Positions 42,641 through 52,149 are shown, numbered from the stretch's first letter. The stretch is 64,000 nucleotides of DNA from an uncultured Bacteroidales bacterium (GCA_902778625.1 CACYYM010000019.1:1-64000); one strand, 5' to 3'. Notes: generated from the sequence alone by a model not told the origin. Program-made: numbers and translations.

Positions 42641-45600
42641 TTATTTCACGAGCAGCTTCTTCGTGCTGACCTTGCCGTCAGGACCGATTGTGCGGACAAT
42701 GTTGATGCCTCGCTGAGGATGGTCGAGCTTCATGCCGTCGATGGTGAAGAACTCGGTACCGTTCCCTTCAAGACCGGCCAAAGAGGTCTGTGAAATGGTG
42801 GTCAGGAAGGTCTCTTCGTCGAAGTTCTCGTCGAAGCCGTAGAGCCACTCACTATAGGATGTCAGGGTATTCGTGGCATCGATGGTGGGTCGGGTCATTC
42901 GGTAGGTTCGTTTACCACCATCTGGATAGCGTCCAACGCTTTCGTCGCCGTTCATGGGGCTGTAGGTGAGGCAGTCGCTCCAACTGTGGTCGGCTGCGGT
43001 AAGCGTGACGCTCTCCTCGTTGTTGTTCGAGAGCTTGAAGCCTGTATGCAGTTGACGAAGCGGATCGAGATTGTCGGCCCATACAACGAAATAGCCGTGA
43101 GCGGGAATGATGGTTGAGCCGCCTAGCAGGGTCTGTGTGATTTGGTATTTCTCGGGTATGGTCGGGTCGTCTGTCAGGAACATGCCTTCGAGGTCGATGT
43201 CCTGCCCAGTCGTGTTGTAGAGCTCAATCCAGTCATTTCGCCTGCCGTATTCGTTGGCTGCGACGGTGTTGTTGGCACTCACTTCGTTGACTATGACAGG
43301 TGAAGAACCGGCAGCTACAAGGCAATCGGGATGCAGGGCTTGGAAGATGGCCTGCACCTCTGTGTCCTCGTCTGTATTGAGCTGAAGTGCGCGTTCACGG
43401 CTAACAATCGCATTGCCGCTGGTGACGTTGTAGCTTATCTCTGCGTCCCAATACAGGTCGGAAGAACCTGGAACATTGTTGTGCACCTCGACTGCGATGA
43501 TATTCGTGCCCTTGCGAAGAAGGCTTACAGGCAGTTCGATTTCGCCCGAATCGGGATTGTCGTTGGCATAGGTAGTGGCGTAAGTCTCGTAGGTTATCTC
43601 ACCATCTGGCAAGAGATAGCGTGTCGCTTCTGTTCCGTTGATGTAAACCACAAAGCCGTCATCGGCAGTGAAGTTGAGAGTCAGGGAAGCGATGTCCTCC
43701 GGCTCGGCGTCGACAGTAAGGTTCTTTCGGAAGTAATAGGTGGGATACTTGTTGCTGCTGTCGGAGCCGTAGCTGATGGTTGTAACGATAGACGACTTGC
43801 CGTAGCCGAGTGGGGTGGGGCCTTGCGCCCAATTCGAGGCGTTGCCTGTCTTCCAGTCTGTGCCGTCGAGCGAACCTTGGTCCCAGTAGCTCCAAACGTC
43901 GCCTTTGTGGATGTCGGTCACGGTTGAATTGCCGACTTTGCTCCAGCCGACAAAGTTATAGCCTGCCGGAGCTGAAGCCTCGAGTGTGACAGGAGCAAAA
44001 AGCATACCGTCGAATTTCGCTCCGGGAACGGGCTGGCCGTTGATGAGGAAAGCTGCCCCAGGCACGTTGGCTTTGAACTTGACATTCATTCCTGTGCCAA
44101 GACCGTATGCAGACTTCAGGGAGTTCATGCGAGCCCTTCTCGAGGTTGGTCCACTCATGGCTGCCTTCTGCTCGTTGTAGGAAGTCCATGGCTCTTTGTT
44201 TTCCCAAGCGAGGGCTGGTTCCACGAGCTGACAGATGCTGTCGCAAATGCTGATACAACGTGTTCTTTCAAAGACGCTGCCACTCAGGATGCAATAAGCA
44301 TCAACGAATCGGCGGCGGAAATCAGCATTGCCGCGTTTCATGTTATTGTAGATGGCGAGCAGTTCGTTGTTGTAGTTGCCTTCGAGAAGCTGAACACCGT
44401 TCGAGTTGCTCCAGCCCCAGTCTTGGTCGTGAAGCGTCATTCGGAACTTGCCATCAGGAAGTGCGCGGTAGCCTTTGACGTTGTTGCTGTTGCAAATCCA
44501 GTCGCTGCACCCGATATAACTGATGGCTGCGAAGAAGTTTGTTATCTCGTCGATGTCGATGAGTTGCTTGAGCTGCTCGTAAGTGCTTTGTGAAGAACAG
44601 TTCTGTGCAAGGCTCTTCCAGAGGTTGAAGGCATCCTTCGTGCCAGCCATTTGGAAGTAGCCGTTCGAGTATTCGAAGGCATCCATCTCGTCGTCATCAT
44701 AGCCGTAGTTAGCATAGCCGTGATAGCGGTTGTTGGGCTCTCGCAGGTTAAGTTGGGCGAGATAACGTCCGTTGAAGAAGACGTGGACGGGCTGATAGTC
44801 CTGACAATCGCAGTAGAAGCCGCTCGACATGAGAACTTGCTGAGTCAGGGCATCTCGAACTCTGCCGTGAGCCTGCGAGTTGTTGTCGTTACCGCCGTTG
44901 CGAACCATGATTTGGCGGTACTTGTTGTGAGGCTTGTAACGGAAGAAGGGATAGTAGTCGATGGTCTTCTTGCCTTCATATCTGTTTGTGCCCTTTATCT
45001 TGAATGATGAAGGAGCATAGTGTCGGCTCCAACCTCCGGAAATGACGAACTCGGCTTCCTGATTGACTGCCATTTCGCCATTTGGGGTGATGTACTCGAA
45101 GTTGACGGGCCGCTCCCAGTCCATATTGATGTTGGAAGCGCCATGATTGCGTCCGCTCACGCCGTTGATGCCATCGGTATAGACGCCAATCCTACCGTCG
45201 TAGAGGTTGTCGGGATCGGTTGCGATGGAGATGACGGGCAGGTAGTAGTCGTGGTTGCGATAGATATAACTGCGTGTTACGACAGGACTTGGCAGCATTC
45301 CTTCTTCGAAGAGGCCGAAGCGATATATTTGGGTTTCACTGATGTTGAAGATGCCGTCCTCGCTGGTCGAACCGTTTGTGAGCGAAGGCGTTGTGCCGTT
45401 TGTCGTGTAGCGCAGAGTGGTTCCGGCAGGGATGCTGACTTGTATGGTGAAGGGTTCTGTGAAGAGCCGTGAGTCTGTATCGATGGTTGGTGCATCGAGT
45501 CGGAAGTCTGCGAAGTCGCTGTCGTTGTTAGAAGCAGCAAGCGTCGGTGTTCCTGTCCAGCCCCAATCTTCGCCGCCGTCTTGTGTGCGGGCCCAAGAGC

Positions 45601-47017
45601 AGCGTGGAATGCATTCGGGGTATTCGGCGGAGGCAAGCTGGTTGCCGTCGTCATCATAGAGATAGAGTGAGCCTCCGCCATTATCCAACTTGAACCGGAC
45701 TTGCTTATAAGCTGTGTCGCCAAAGGTGCCGTCGGCAGCATTGTGGTCGAAGTAGATGACCTTAAACTCGCCTGCTTTCACGACGCCGGTTCCTGCTGGA
45801 AGCTGGAACTTGCGAGGCTCGTTTTCGTCGTCGGTAATGTAAAGGCCATCAAGCGAGATGCTAAGCTCTGTCGGGTTATAAACCTCAGCCCAAGCTCCGT
45901 AGTTGAAAGAGTAGTCGATGTACTGGTCGATGTTGCCAATCATTATTTCGTTGAAGACGAGTTTCGACGGGTCGGCATCGGGGTCGTAGTTCTCGTAGAA
46001 GTCGGGCTCTTCTGTCAGTCCGCAGTCGTAGAACTTGCCTCCCCAGTTCTGCTGAACATAGGCAGCGATGACATTTGTGCCGGCATTGAGCTTGGATGCC
46101 AAGATTTCCAGTTTCACGGCGTTTGTTCCTGTTGTCCAGTCGCTTGCTTCGTCAAGCTGAACGCCGTTTACCCAGATGCGATAGCTGTCGTCGTGGAGGA
46201 CATGAAGGACGTATTTCGAAGTGGGATGTACTTCGTCGAGCTCAAAGGTGCGGCGGAACCAGAAGTTTGTGTTGTCACCGCCGGGCCAGACGGTCTGTAT
46301 GCTGCTGACGTCGGTGCTGCCGATAGGCATGACTGCTTCTGCCCATTGAGAGTCGTCGAAGTCTGCCTCTGTCCAGCTCAGTGTCTCGTTGCGTCCGTCG
46401 ATTTGCATGTCTTGGATGCGGTTGCCCCATTCGTCGGCGTAATAGCACCAGTTGTAGAACGAGGTTCCAGCCCATAGTTCGCGGCTTTCGGTCAGGTCGT
46501 AGATGCTGATGCCGGAGATGGTGATGGTTGTGTTGTTCTCAGTTGTCGGGAATTCGAGAGCAATCTTTGCATCTTCGATGTCGACTCCTGCTTGGTTGCC
46601 GCGAGTAAAGTTCTTCTTTGTGCCAGCGGTAAGCGATGTTGAGGCTGTGAAAAGGCTTGTGCCGTCGTCTTCGTTCTCGCTTATAGCGATGTTGATATTG
46701 CTGATGTCTTTGTCGGACTGCAGGGCTATGGTGAAGCGGTATCTGTGGTTGCTGAGCAGCGTGATGGGCGTCTTGAATTGCACTCTGCCGCGATTTGCCT
46801 CATAGCAAGCGGTTGGCATCGTTATGGTATAGACGTCGTTTGCGCTGGCTTCGTATAGTTGCTCCCAGTCGTGGTTGCCGCCTGTATTGTAGCCGCCTTC
46901 GCTATTGAAGAGCAGTTTGCCCACCCAAGGTTCTTCGTAACCAAATGGCACGATGAACTCTTGTGCTGCTGTCGTTATCGACAGAAGGAATATGGAACAG
47001 AGAAGCGTTTTCTTCAT
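42641..47017 (-). CDS. Secreted CotH-kinase / lamin-tail domain protein (paralogue 2)
   Basis: A 1458-residue exported protein, paralogous to the one at 22334-26677. The signal peptide MKKTLLCSIFLLSITTAAQ precedes a CBM4/9-like N-terminal domain (about 20-180) and a beta-sandwich with HVLHDDSYRIWVNG. Then come a lamin-tail domain (about 350-500, LVFNEIMIGNIDQYID), an LRYTTNGTTPS segment, and the CotH kinase domain (about 600-930) with Asp864-x-Asp866 in HDQDWGW. A further beta-sandwich and a second lamin-tail domain (about 1265-1400, VNEVSANNTVAANEYGRRNDW) follow. The C-terminus GMKLDHPQRGINIV...KKLLVK is a variant of the shared tail. It starts 12 bases after the GH18-like gene and is probably co-transcribed with it. 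Confidence 0.85.
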   Translation of the reverse strand: MKKTLLCSIFLLSITTAAQEFIVPFGYEEPWVGKLLFNSEGGYNTGGNHDWEQLYEASANDVYTITMPTACYEANRGRVQFKTPITLLSNHRYRFTIALQSDKDISNINIAISENEDDGTSLFTASTSLTAGTKKNFTRGNQAGVDIEDAKIALEFPTTENNTTITISGISIYDLTESRELWAGTSFYNWCYYADEWGNRIQDMQIDGRNETLSWTEADFDDSQWAEAVMPIGSTDVSSIQTVWPGGDNTNFWFRRTFELDEVHPTSKYVLHVLHDDSYRIWVNGVQLDEASDWTTGTNAVKLEILASKLNAGTNVIAAYVQQNWGGKFYDCGLTEEPDFYENYDPDADPSKLVFNEIMIGNIDQYIDYSFNYGAWAEVYNPTELSISLDGLYITDDENEPRKFQLPAGTGVVKAGEFKVIYFDHNAADGTFGDTAYKQVRFKLDNGGGSLYLYDDDGNQLASAEYPECIPRCSWARTQDGGEDWGWTGTPTLAASNNDSDFADFRLDAPTIDTDSRLFTEPFTIQVSIPAGTTLRYTTNGTTPSLTNGSTSEDGIFNISETQIYRFGLFEEGMLPSPVVTRSYIYRNHDYYLPVISIATDPDNLYDGRIGVYTDGINGVSGRNHGASNINMDWERPVNFEYITPNGEMAVNQEAEFVISGGWSRHYAPSSFKIKGTNRYEGKKTIDYYPFFRYKPHNKYRQIMVRNGGNDNNSQAHGRVRDALTQQVLMSSGFYCDCQDYQPVHVFFNGRYLAQLNLREPNNRYHGYANYGYDDDEMDAFEYSNGYFQMAGTKDAFNLWKSLAQNCSSQSTYEQLKQLIDIDEITNFFAAISYIGCSDWICNSNNVKGYRALPDGKFRMTLHDQDWGWSNSNGVQLLEGNYNNELLAIYNNMKRGNADFRRRFVDAYCILSGSVFERTRCISICDSICQLVEPALAWENKEPWTSYNEQKAAMSGPTSRRARMNSLKSAYGLGTGMNVKFKANVPGAAFLINGQPVPGAKFDGMLFAPVTLEASAPAGYNFVGWSKVGNSTVTDIHKGDVWSYWDQGSLDGTDWKTGNASNWAQGPTPLGYGKSSIVTTISYGSDSSNKYPTYYFRKNLTVDAEPEDIASLTLNFTADDGFVVYINGTEATRYLLPDGEITYETYATTYANDNPDSGEIELPVSLLRKGTNIIAVEVHNNVPGSSDLYWDAEISYNVTSGNAIVSRERALQLNTDEDTEVQAIFQALHPDCLVAAGSSPVIVNEVSANNTVAANEYGRRNDWIELYNTTGQDIDLEGMFLTDDPTIPEKYQITQTLLGGSTIIPAHGYFVVWADNLDPLRQLHTGFKLSNNNEESVTLTAADHSWSDCLTYSPMNGDESVGRYPDGGKRTYRMTRPTIDATNTLTSYSEWLYGFDENFDEETFLTTISQTSLAGLEGNGTEFFTIDGMKLDHPQRGINIVRTIGPDGKVSTKKLLVK

Positions 47018-47029
47018 TTCTTTTCTTAT

Positions 47030-48355
47030 TTATCTTAATATCTTCTTTCCGTTTATGATGTTGATGCCTTTCTGCATCTTGCTGAGGCGTTGTCCTGCAA
47101 GGTTATAAACAGCCTTGTCTTCCGTTTCCTCGAGTGGAGAAGTGATTCCTGTCGGATTGGCCTCGACGACGACGGAGCAGACCTGATTGTCATAGCTCGA
47201 GGCAAGAGCTTTCGACGAAACTCTCCTTGTCAGTCTCGAACCTTTGCAGTCGGGTGCTTTGTAAAGGACGACTTGGTAGAGGTCGTTGACAATCTCGACG
47301 GACGAGATGTCTTTTGCTTTCATTCCATAGACGGCGAGGTCGCCCTGACTGTATTCGCCAGGCGGGAGCGACACACAATTGCCGTTGTAGTTTTTCTCGC
47401 TGTAGAGTTTCACGACAACCTCTTCCTCGGGCACGGTGACGGCTCCGAAGATGCGGTTCAGTCCGGCAGCCCAGGCATTGAGGTCCCATGTCTCGTCGTA
47501 GTTGTCATTGTAGAGCCATACGAATCCGCCTGTTGCCACGCCCTGGTCTTTCCAAGTTTGGAACTGCTCCATGTTTTTGTCCACGCTCCAGTCGTTTGAG
47601 TAGTCCAGCAGGCCGGGATGACGTTCGCTGACGCCCGTGAAGTTCCATGACCCCACTTGGTTCAGGTTGTATGCTCCACCATCGTAGCATTGCACCATCA
47701 CGCGGTCCACGGCATCGGGGCGTTGTGCGCGTATTTTGTCGTTGAGCTGTGTCCAGTAGCTCTTGTTGGTGTAGGGTGCAAATGTGGTTTTGTAGCCAAT
47801 GTCGTACATCATTATGTGGAACTTTGCGGCGGAGTTAACGTCGTAGTTATATTCGTTGCTGGGATTGGTATAGTCCTGCTCCGTATCGTTGTTCACGGCA
47901 TCTATTTCGGGTACAGCCTCTTTTAGAGCCTTGAAGTTTTTATAAAGCATCGTGTTCGTGCCTGTGCCTTTCGAATTGATAAGGTTTCGGATGTTGCTGT
48001 ACGACGCATTTCCCCAGCCTCCGATGCAGATTTCAATGCGGGTGATGCTGGTAGGCTCCGTCTTGAGGTTGGCGATGTCCTCCTGATAGTAAGGGTTCGT
48101 CTTCTGGAAGACGTATTCTCCATTGTAGCAGATGGTGTCGCCGTCGGTTGTGAGTGTGCCGTCGGGCTTGACGTCCACGTTGAAGAGGATGAGGTAGGTG
48201 AAGCCTGAATGGCGGAGTTTAGTGATAGTGTTTGGACGTCCGCGACGAATGTGACCTCCAGCATAAATGCCGGACACCTCTCTGTATTGAGTTTGGGCAA
48301 AAGTGTCTGCAAAAGCCATTATTAGGCAGAGGGAAATGAGTGTAATTTTTTTCAT
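47030..48355 (-). CDS. Secreted GH18-like protein with crystallin-like C-terminal domain
   Basis: A 441-residue exported protein. Signal peptide MKKITLISLCLIMAFADTFAQ. The body resembles a GH18 barrel: SGIYAGGHI..., FTYLILFNVDV, ICIGGWGNASY, a catalytic-type motif DAVNNDTE (Asp152, Asp157, Glu159), then MMYDIGYKTTFAPYT and GGFVWLYNDN. The usual DxxDxDxE has Asn155 in place of the second Asp, while the acid Glu159 is kept. A beta/gamma-crystallin-like module (about 320-405, LYSEKNYNGNCVSLPPGEY) follows, and the chain ends YNLAGQRLSK...GINIINGKK. Substrate could be chitin or N-glycan core; activity is uncertain. First gene of a two-gene unit with the second CotH gene. Confidence 0.75.
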   Translation of the reverse strand: MKKITLISLCLIMAFADTFAQTQYREVSGIYAGGHIRRGRPNTITKLRHSGFTYLILFNVDVKPDGTLTTDGDTICYNGEYVFQKTNPYYQEDIANLKTEPTSITRIEICIGGWGNASYSNIRNLINSKGTGTNTMLYKNFKALKEAVPEIDAVNNDTEQDYTNPSNEYNYDVNSAAKFHIMMYDIGYKTTFAPYTNKSYWTQLNDKIRAQRPDAVDRVMVQCYDGGAYNLNQVGSWNFTGVSERHPGLLDYSNDWSVDKNMEQFQTWKDQGVATGGFVWLYNDNYDETWDLNAWAAGLNRIFGAVTVPEEEVVVKLYSEKNYNGNCVSLPPGEYSQGDLAVYGMKAKDISSVEIVNDLYQVVLYKAPDCKGSRLTRRVSSKALASSYDNQVCSVVVEANPTGITSPLEETEDKAVYNLAGQRLSKMQKGINIINGKKILR

Positions 48356-48384
48356 AATTTGTGATTTATGCACATATTGCCTTG

Positions 48385-48392
48385 CAAAGGTA
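48385..48392 (-). promoter_or_regulatory. -7 box (TACCTTTG), GH18-like gene
   Basis: CAAAGGTA on the + strand; 29 bases before ATG 48355 on the - strand. Confidence 0.7.
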
Positions 48393-48483
48393 GTATTATT
48401 TTTACTATATCCAAAGAAAAAACGTTAAAAATTTCAGGAAAGACTTTGTCTTTATTGCATAGTTCGTGAAGGCAACACATTCC

Positions 48484-48533
48484 GAGGAGGTCCAAATTTC
48501 TCGATGAAATGGGCGATTTTTGCACTTTTTGAG
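48484..48533 (+). repeat. Dispersed ~45-bp module, copy 2
   Basis: Shares CGATGAAATGGGCGATTTT and flanking bases (GAGGxG... before, GCACTTTT after) with 18243-18290. As in the first copy, an inverted-repeat element with short-repeat arms and an AT-rich core follows within 200 bases. Confidence 0.75.
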
Positions 48534-48599
48534 GTTAAGGTGCGACAAAGTCTCGACGAAGTCAACAGCCTCTACGACCAATATGGTATTGACTGGTAA
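48504..48599 (+). CDS. Possible 31-residue micro-ORF on the dispersed module
   Basis: An ATG within the module opens a frame beginning MKWAIFALFEVKVRQ and ending LYDQYGIDW. A GAGGAGG lies 13 bases upstream. The first module copy also starts MKWAI but then diverges (ATG 18261). The tail reads like ordinary protein, so this may be a fossil gene end rather than a functional peptide. No promoter is visible. Confidence 0.2.
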   Translation: MKWAIFALFEVKVRQSLDEVNSLYDQYGIDW

Positions 48600-48602
48600 A
48601 AG

Positions 48603-48767
48603 CAACAAAAGCAACAAAAGCAACAAAAGCAACAAGCGAAAACGAGACAGATGCCGTTTCTTATATATAAGTTCAACTACTATACTTATAATATAATATA
48701 ATATATATAGCCATCCCATTTCTCTCAAAAACAGGTGTTGCATTTGTTGCTTTTGTTGCTTTTGTTG
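48603..48767. repeat. Inverted-repeat element with nonamer arms and AT-rich core
   Basis: The left arm is AGCAACAAA repeated nearly four times (about 48601-48635). The right arm (48743-48767) is TTTGTTGCTTTTGTTGC..., its reverse complement over 25 bases. The spacer is AT-rich (TATAATATAATATAATATAT). Plan and neighbourhood match the element at 18451-18750 although the arm sequence differs. Confidence 0.8.
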
Positions 48768-48929
48768 ACTTTCGTCTTGACTGCTCACATTGACTACGTC
48801 GACTTCTGTCACGACTCGGCCAAACAAGTAAACTTGATGGCGCTCGCTGCTCCATCAGTTCGACCATCTGAGAACAAAGTTCTCATGGTGCTCGCTTAAC
48901 CGCAGCCTTGACATAAATTTCGTAACTCG

Positions 48930-49018
48930 CTGACTTAGCATGTTAACTTCGTCAACTTAACATGTTAACTTTGCCAACTTGGCACGTTAACTTTGCCAAC
49001 TTAACACGTTAACTTCGT
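48930..49018. repeat. 22-bp dyad array F (4 units)
   Basis: Centres at 48940, 48962, 48984 and 49006, exactly 22 apart. The core is TTAGCATGTTAAC, then TTAACATGTTAAC, TTGGCACGTTAAC and TTAACACGTTAAC: the centre is AT in the first two and AC in the last two. It lies between divergent GH18-like and M16 genes. The rest of the gap 48356-49220 holds the module, the inverted-repeat element and both promoters. Confidence 0.88.
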
Positions 49019-49164
49019 CAACTTCACTGCCCGCATTTGAAATCTTCGCCTGTAAAGTTTCAGCGGTCGCCAGCGAAAAGTGGGTGTTTTTGCTATGTGT
49101 AGTTTGCAATCCAGTCACCTTAATGAAAAATTTTATTTTGCTTTGCAAAATAATTGTCAAATTA

Positions 49165-49196
49165 TTTGGAAATTCAATAAAAATGTTGTATCTTTG
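49165..49196 (+). promoter_or_regulatory. Promoter of the M16 peptidase gene
   Basis: TTTG at 49165-49168 and TATCTTTG at 49189-49196, 20 bases apart, matching the -33/-7 pattern; the ATG follows 24 bases later. Confidence 0.75.
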
Positions 49197-49220
49197 CACC
49201 AGAAATAATAAATCAAAGAA

Positions 49221-52127
49221 ATGAAAGCAAAAAATCTCATCTGTTTCTGCCTTTTGGCAACCATTCTGTGTCTGTTTTCTTGCAAGGACCGCAATTACGA
49301 AAGTGTGAACGGCGACCCTATGCAGACGCGTATCTATACCCTCGACAACGGTCTGAAGGTTTATCTCTCAGTTAACAAGGAGGAGCCTCGCATTCAGACA
49401 TACATCGCTGTGCGTACAGGTTCGAAGAACGATCCTGCCGAGACAACAGGTCTGGCACACTACTTGGAGCACCTTATGTTCAAGGGTACAAAGCAGTTTG
49501 GTACCACCGACCCCGAGGCTGAGGCTCCTTTGCTGGACGAGATTGAGCAGCGCTACGAAGAATATCGCACCATAACCGACGAGGCAACACGTAAGCAGAA
49601 GTACCACGAGATAGACAGCGTCTCGCAATTGGCAGCCAAGTACTTCATCCCCAATGAGTACGACAAACTGATGGCCGCTATCGGCAGTCAGGGCTCGAAT
49701 GCCTTCACCTCGAACGACGTGACCTGCTATGTGGAGGACATCCCATCGAACGAGATTGAGAACTGGGCCAAGGTGCAGGCCGACCGCTTCCAGAATATGG
49801 TGATTCGCGGCTTCCATACCGAGTTGGAGGCTGTCTATGAGGAGTACAACATTGGTCTCTCCAGCGATGGCAACAAGCAATACGAGGCCCTGCTCGCCAA
49901 GCTTTTCCCCACGCATCCTTACGGTACGCAGACCACCATCGGTACGCAGCAACATCTGAAGAATCCGTCTATCACAAACATCAAGAACTACTTCGCAAAG
50001 TGGTATGTGCCCAATAACGTGGCCATCTGTATGGCAGGCGATTTCGACCCTGACAAGACGCTGGAGATCCTGAAGAAATACTTCGGCGAGTGGAAAGCCG
50101 GCGAGGACGTCACACAACCCACCTTCCCCGATTTGGAGCCGCTTACTCAGTCTGTTGACACAACCGTTGTAGGCCTCGAAGCCGAGAACATCTGGTTGGG
50201 ATGGCGCAGCGATAAGGCATCTTCCCTGCAGAACGACACGCTCGAACTGGTCAGCGCTGTGCTCTATAACGGTAAGGCAGGCCTCTTGGACATCGACCTG
50301 AATCAGGAGATGAAGGTGATGGATGCCGGTGCTTTTGCTGAACCGATGCTCGACCACGGCTTCTTCCTGCTGGCAGGTCAGCCCAAAGAGGGGCAGTCGC
50401 TCGACGAAGTGAAGGAGTTGCTTTTGGGTGAGATAAACAAACTGAAATGTGGCGACTTTGATGAGGATCTGCTGCTGTCTGCCTTGAACAATAAGAAACT
50501 GGATGACCTGCGCAGCCTCGACCACAACTCGGCTCGTGTCAGCAAGATGCTCAACGCCTTCGTCAATGGCATTGAATGGCAGCAGTTGGTTGGTCAGAAG
50601 AACCGCCTCGAAAAGATAACAAAGCAGGAACTTGTGGACTTCGCCAATCGCTTCTTTACCGAGGGCTATGTTGCCGTCTACAAGCGTCAGGGCGAAGACA
50701 CCACGCAGAAGAAGATTGACAAGCCTGCCATCACGCCCATTCCAACGAATCGCGACCTCGTCAGCCAGTTTGTGAAGGACATTCAGGAAGCAGAAGTAAA
50801 GCCCATCGAGCCTCAGTTCCTCGACTACAAGAAGGACCTCTCGTTCTTCACTACGCAGAAAGGCTTGCCCGTCATCTACAAGCAGAACACCGAAAACGGC
50901 CTCTTCGAACTGCAGTTCCGCTATGAGTTCGGACAGGAAGACGACAATCGCTATGATGTGGCTGCCAACTACATCGACTATCTTGGCACAGACAAACTCT
51001 CTGCCGCACAAGTCAAGCATCAGTTCTACAAGATGGCCTGCAACTACGCCATCAGTGTGAACGCAGATGCTATCACCATCGGTCTCAGCGGCCTCGCCGA
51101 GTACATGCCCGATGCACTCGCTCTGCTCGAAGACTTGCTCCATAATGCTAAGGTCGACGAGGAAGCCTATCAGCAGATGGTGGGACTCATCCTGAAGAAT
51201 CGCCAAGACCAGAAGTCGGAGCAGCGCAGCTGTTTCACGATGTTGGGTCAGTATGCCCTCTATGGCCCGCACAATGCCATGCGCGACAACATGACCGAGC
51301 AGCAGCTTCGCGAGACCAATCCTCAGGAACTGCTCGACCTCTTGAAGAACATTTCCCAGTACGAGCACCAGGTCCTCTACTACGGCCCTATTGCTGAGGA
51401 GAAACTGGATGGCTGCTTGTCCGACCTGCATCACACAGAAAAGGACATGAAGCCCGTACCCGAAGGCAAGCCCTATGAGTTGCAGACGATAACGGAGCCC
51501 GAGGTCATCATCGCACCTTACGATGCCAAGAACATTTATATGCGCATGTTTGTCAACGAAGGCAGGCAGACCAATCTCGACGAGCACGCCACCATAGAAC
51601 TCTTCAACGAATACTTTGGCGGCGGCATGAACGGCGTCGTCTTCCAAGAGATGCGCGAGGCTCGCGGACTGGCCTATAATGCCATGGCATACTATCTCAC
51701 CCCTGCCAAGAAAGGACAGCCTGAGTATTTCCTCACCCACATCATCACGCAGAACGACAAGATGATGGACTGCGTCAAGCAGTTCCGTGAAATTCTCGAC
51801 AAGATGCCTGCCAGCGAGGCTGCCTTCCAGATTGCTAAAGATGCCCTGACAAAGCGACTTGCCAGCCAGCGCACCACCAAGTTCGGCGTCATTCGGGCTT
51901 ATATCAGCGACAAGCGACAGGGCTTTGACTTCGACGTGGACAAGAAGATATACGAAGACCTGCAGAACCTGACCTTGCAGGACATCACCAATTTCGAGCA
52001 GGCCAACATCGCAGGCAAGACAGGCCGCTACGTCATCCTCGGCAACGAGAAGGAACTCGACATGGCGAGCCTCGGCCAGATTGCACCAATCCGCCGCATC
52101 TCGTTAGAGGAAATCTTCGGCTACTAA
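49221..52127 (+). CDS. M16 family zinc metallopeptidase, lipoprotein
   Basis: A 968-residue insulinase-family peptidase, predicted periplasmic or surface lipoprotein: the signal peptide ends with a lipobox-like LFSC (Cys21). The first M16 domain carries the inverted zinc motif HYLEH (His80, Glu83, His84) and the distal Glu in TELEAVYEEYN. A second, inactive M16 domain pair follows from about 480 (QKGLPVIYKQNTENGLFELQFRYEFG), with FGGGMNGVVFQEMREARGLAY near 790. Such full-length four-domain M16 proteins usually degrade peptides. Monocistronic: own promoter and a hairpin terminator. Confidence 0.93.
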   Translation: MKAKNLICFCLLATILCLFSCKDRNYESVNGDPMQTRIYTLDNGLKVYLSVNKEEPRIQTYIAVRTGSKNDPAETTGLAHYLEHLMFKGTKQFGTTDPEAEAPLLDEIEQRYEEYRTITDEATRKQKYHEIDSVSQLAAKYFIPNEYDKLMAAIGSQGSNAFTSNDVTCYVEDIPSNEIENWAKVQADRFQNMVIRGFHTELEAVYEEYNIGLSSDGNKQYEALLAKLFPTHPYGTQTTIGTQQHLKNPSITNIKNYFAKWYVPNNVAICMAGDFDPDKTLEILKKYFGEWKAGEDVTQPTFPDLEPLTQSVDTTVVGLEAENIWLGWRSDKASSLQNDTLELVSAVLYNGKAGLLDIDLNQEMKVMDAGAFAEPMLDHGFFLLAGQPKEGQSLDEVKELLLGEINKLKCGDFDEDLLLSALNNKKLDDLRSLDHNSARVSKMLNAFVNGIEWQQLVGQKNRLEKITKQELVDFANRFFTEGYVAVYKRQGEDTTQKKIDKPAITPIPTNRDLVSQFVKDIQEAEVKPIEPQFLDYKKDLSFFTTQKGLPVIYKQNTENGLFELQFRYEFGQEDDNRYDVAANYIDYLGTDKLSAAQVKHQFYKMACNYAISVNADAITIGLSGLAEYMPDALALLEDLLHNAKVDEEAYQQMVGLILKNRQDQKSEQRSCFTMLGQYALYGPHNAMRDNMTEQQLRETNPQELLDLLKNISQYEHQVLYYGPIAEEKLDGCLSDLHHTEKDMKPVPEGKPYELQTITEPEVIIAPYDAKNIYMRMFVNEGRQTNLDEHATIELFNEYFGGGMNGVVFQEMREARGLAYNAMAYYLTPAKKGQPEYFLTHIITQNDKMMDCVKQFREILDKMPASEAAFQIAKDALTKRLASQRTTKFGVIRAYISDKRQGFDFDVDKKIYEDLQNLTLQDITNFEQANIAGKTGRYVILGNEKELDMASLGQIAPIRRISLEEIFGY

Positions 52128-52149
52128 ACCTTAACCATATAAACAATTG

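Noticed and set aside
48660..48720. Origin-like AT-rich region
   Set aside because: The AT-rich tract is the spacer of the inverted-repeat element; no DnaA-box cluster (TTATNCACA) was seen here or at 18537-18640.
49368..51740. 790-codon open frame opposite the M16 peptidase
   Set aside because: Antisense shadow; the + strand carries intact M16 catalytic motifs over the same bases.
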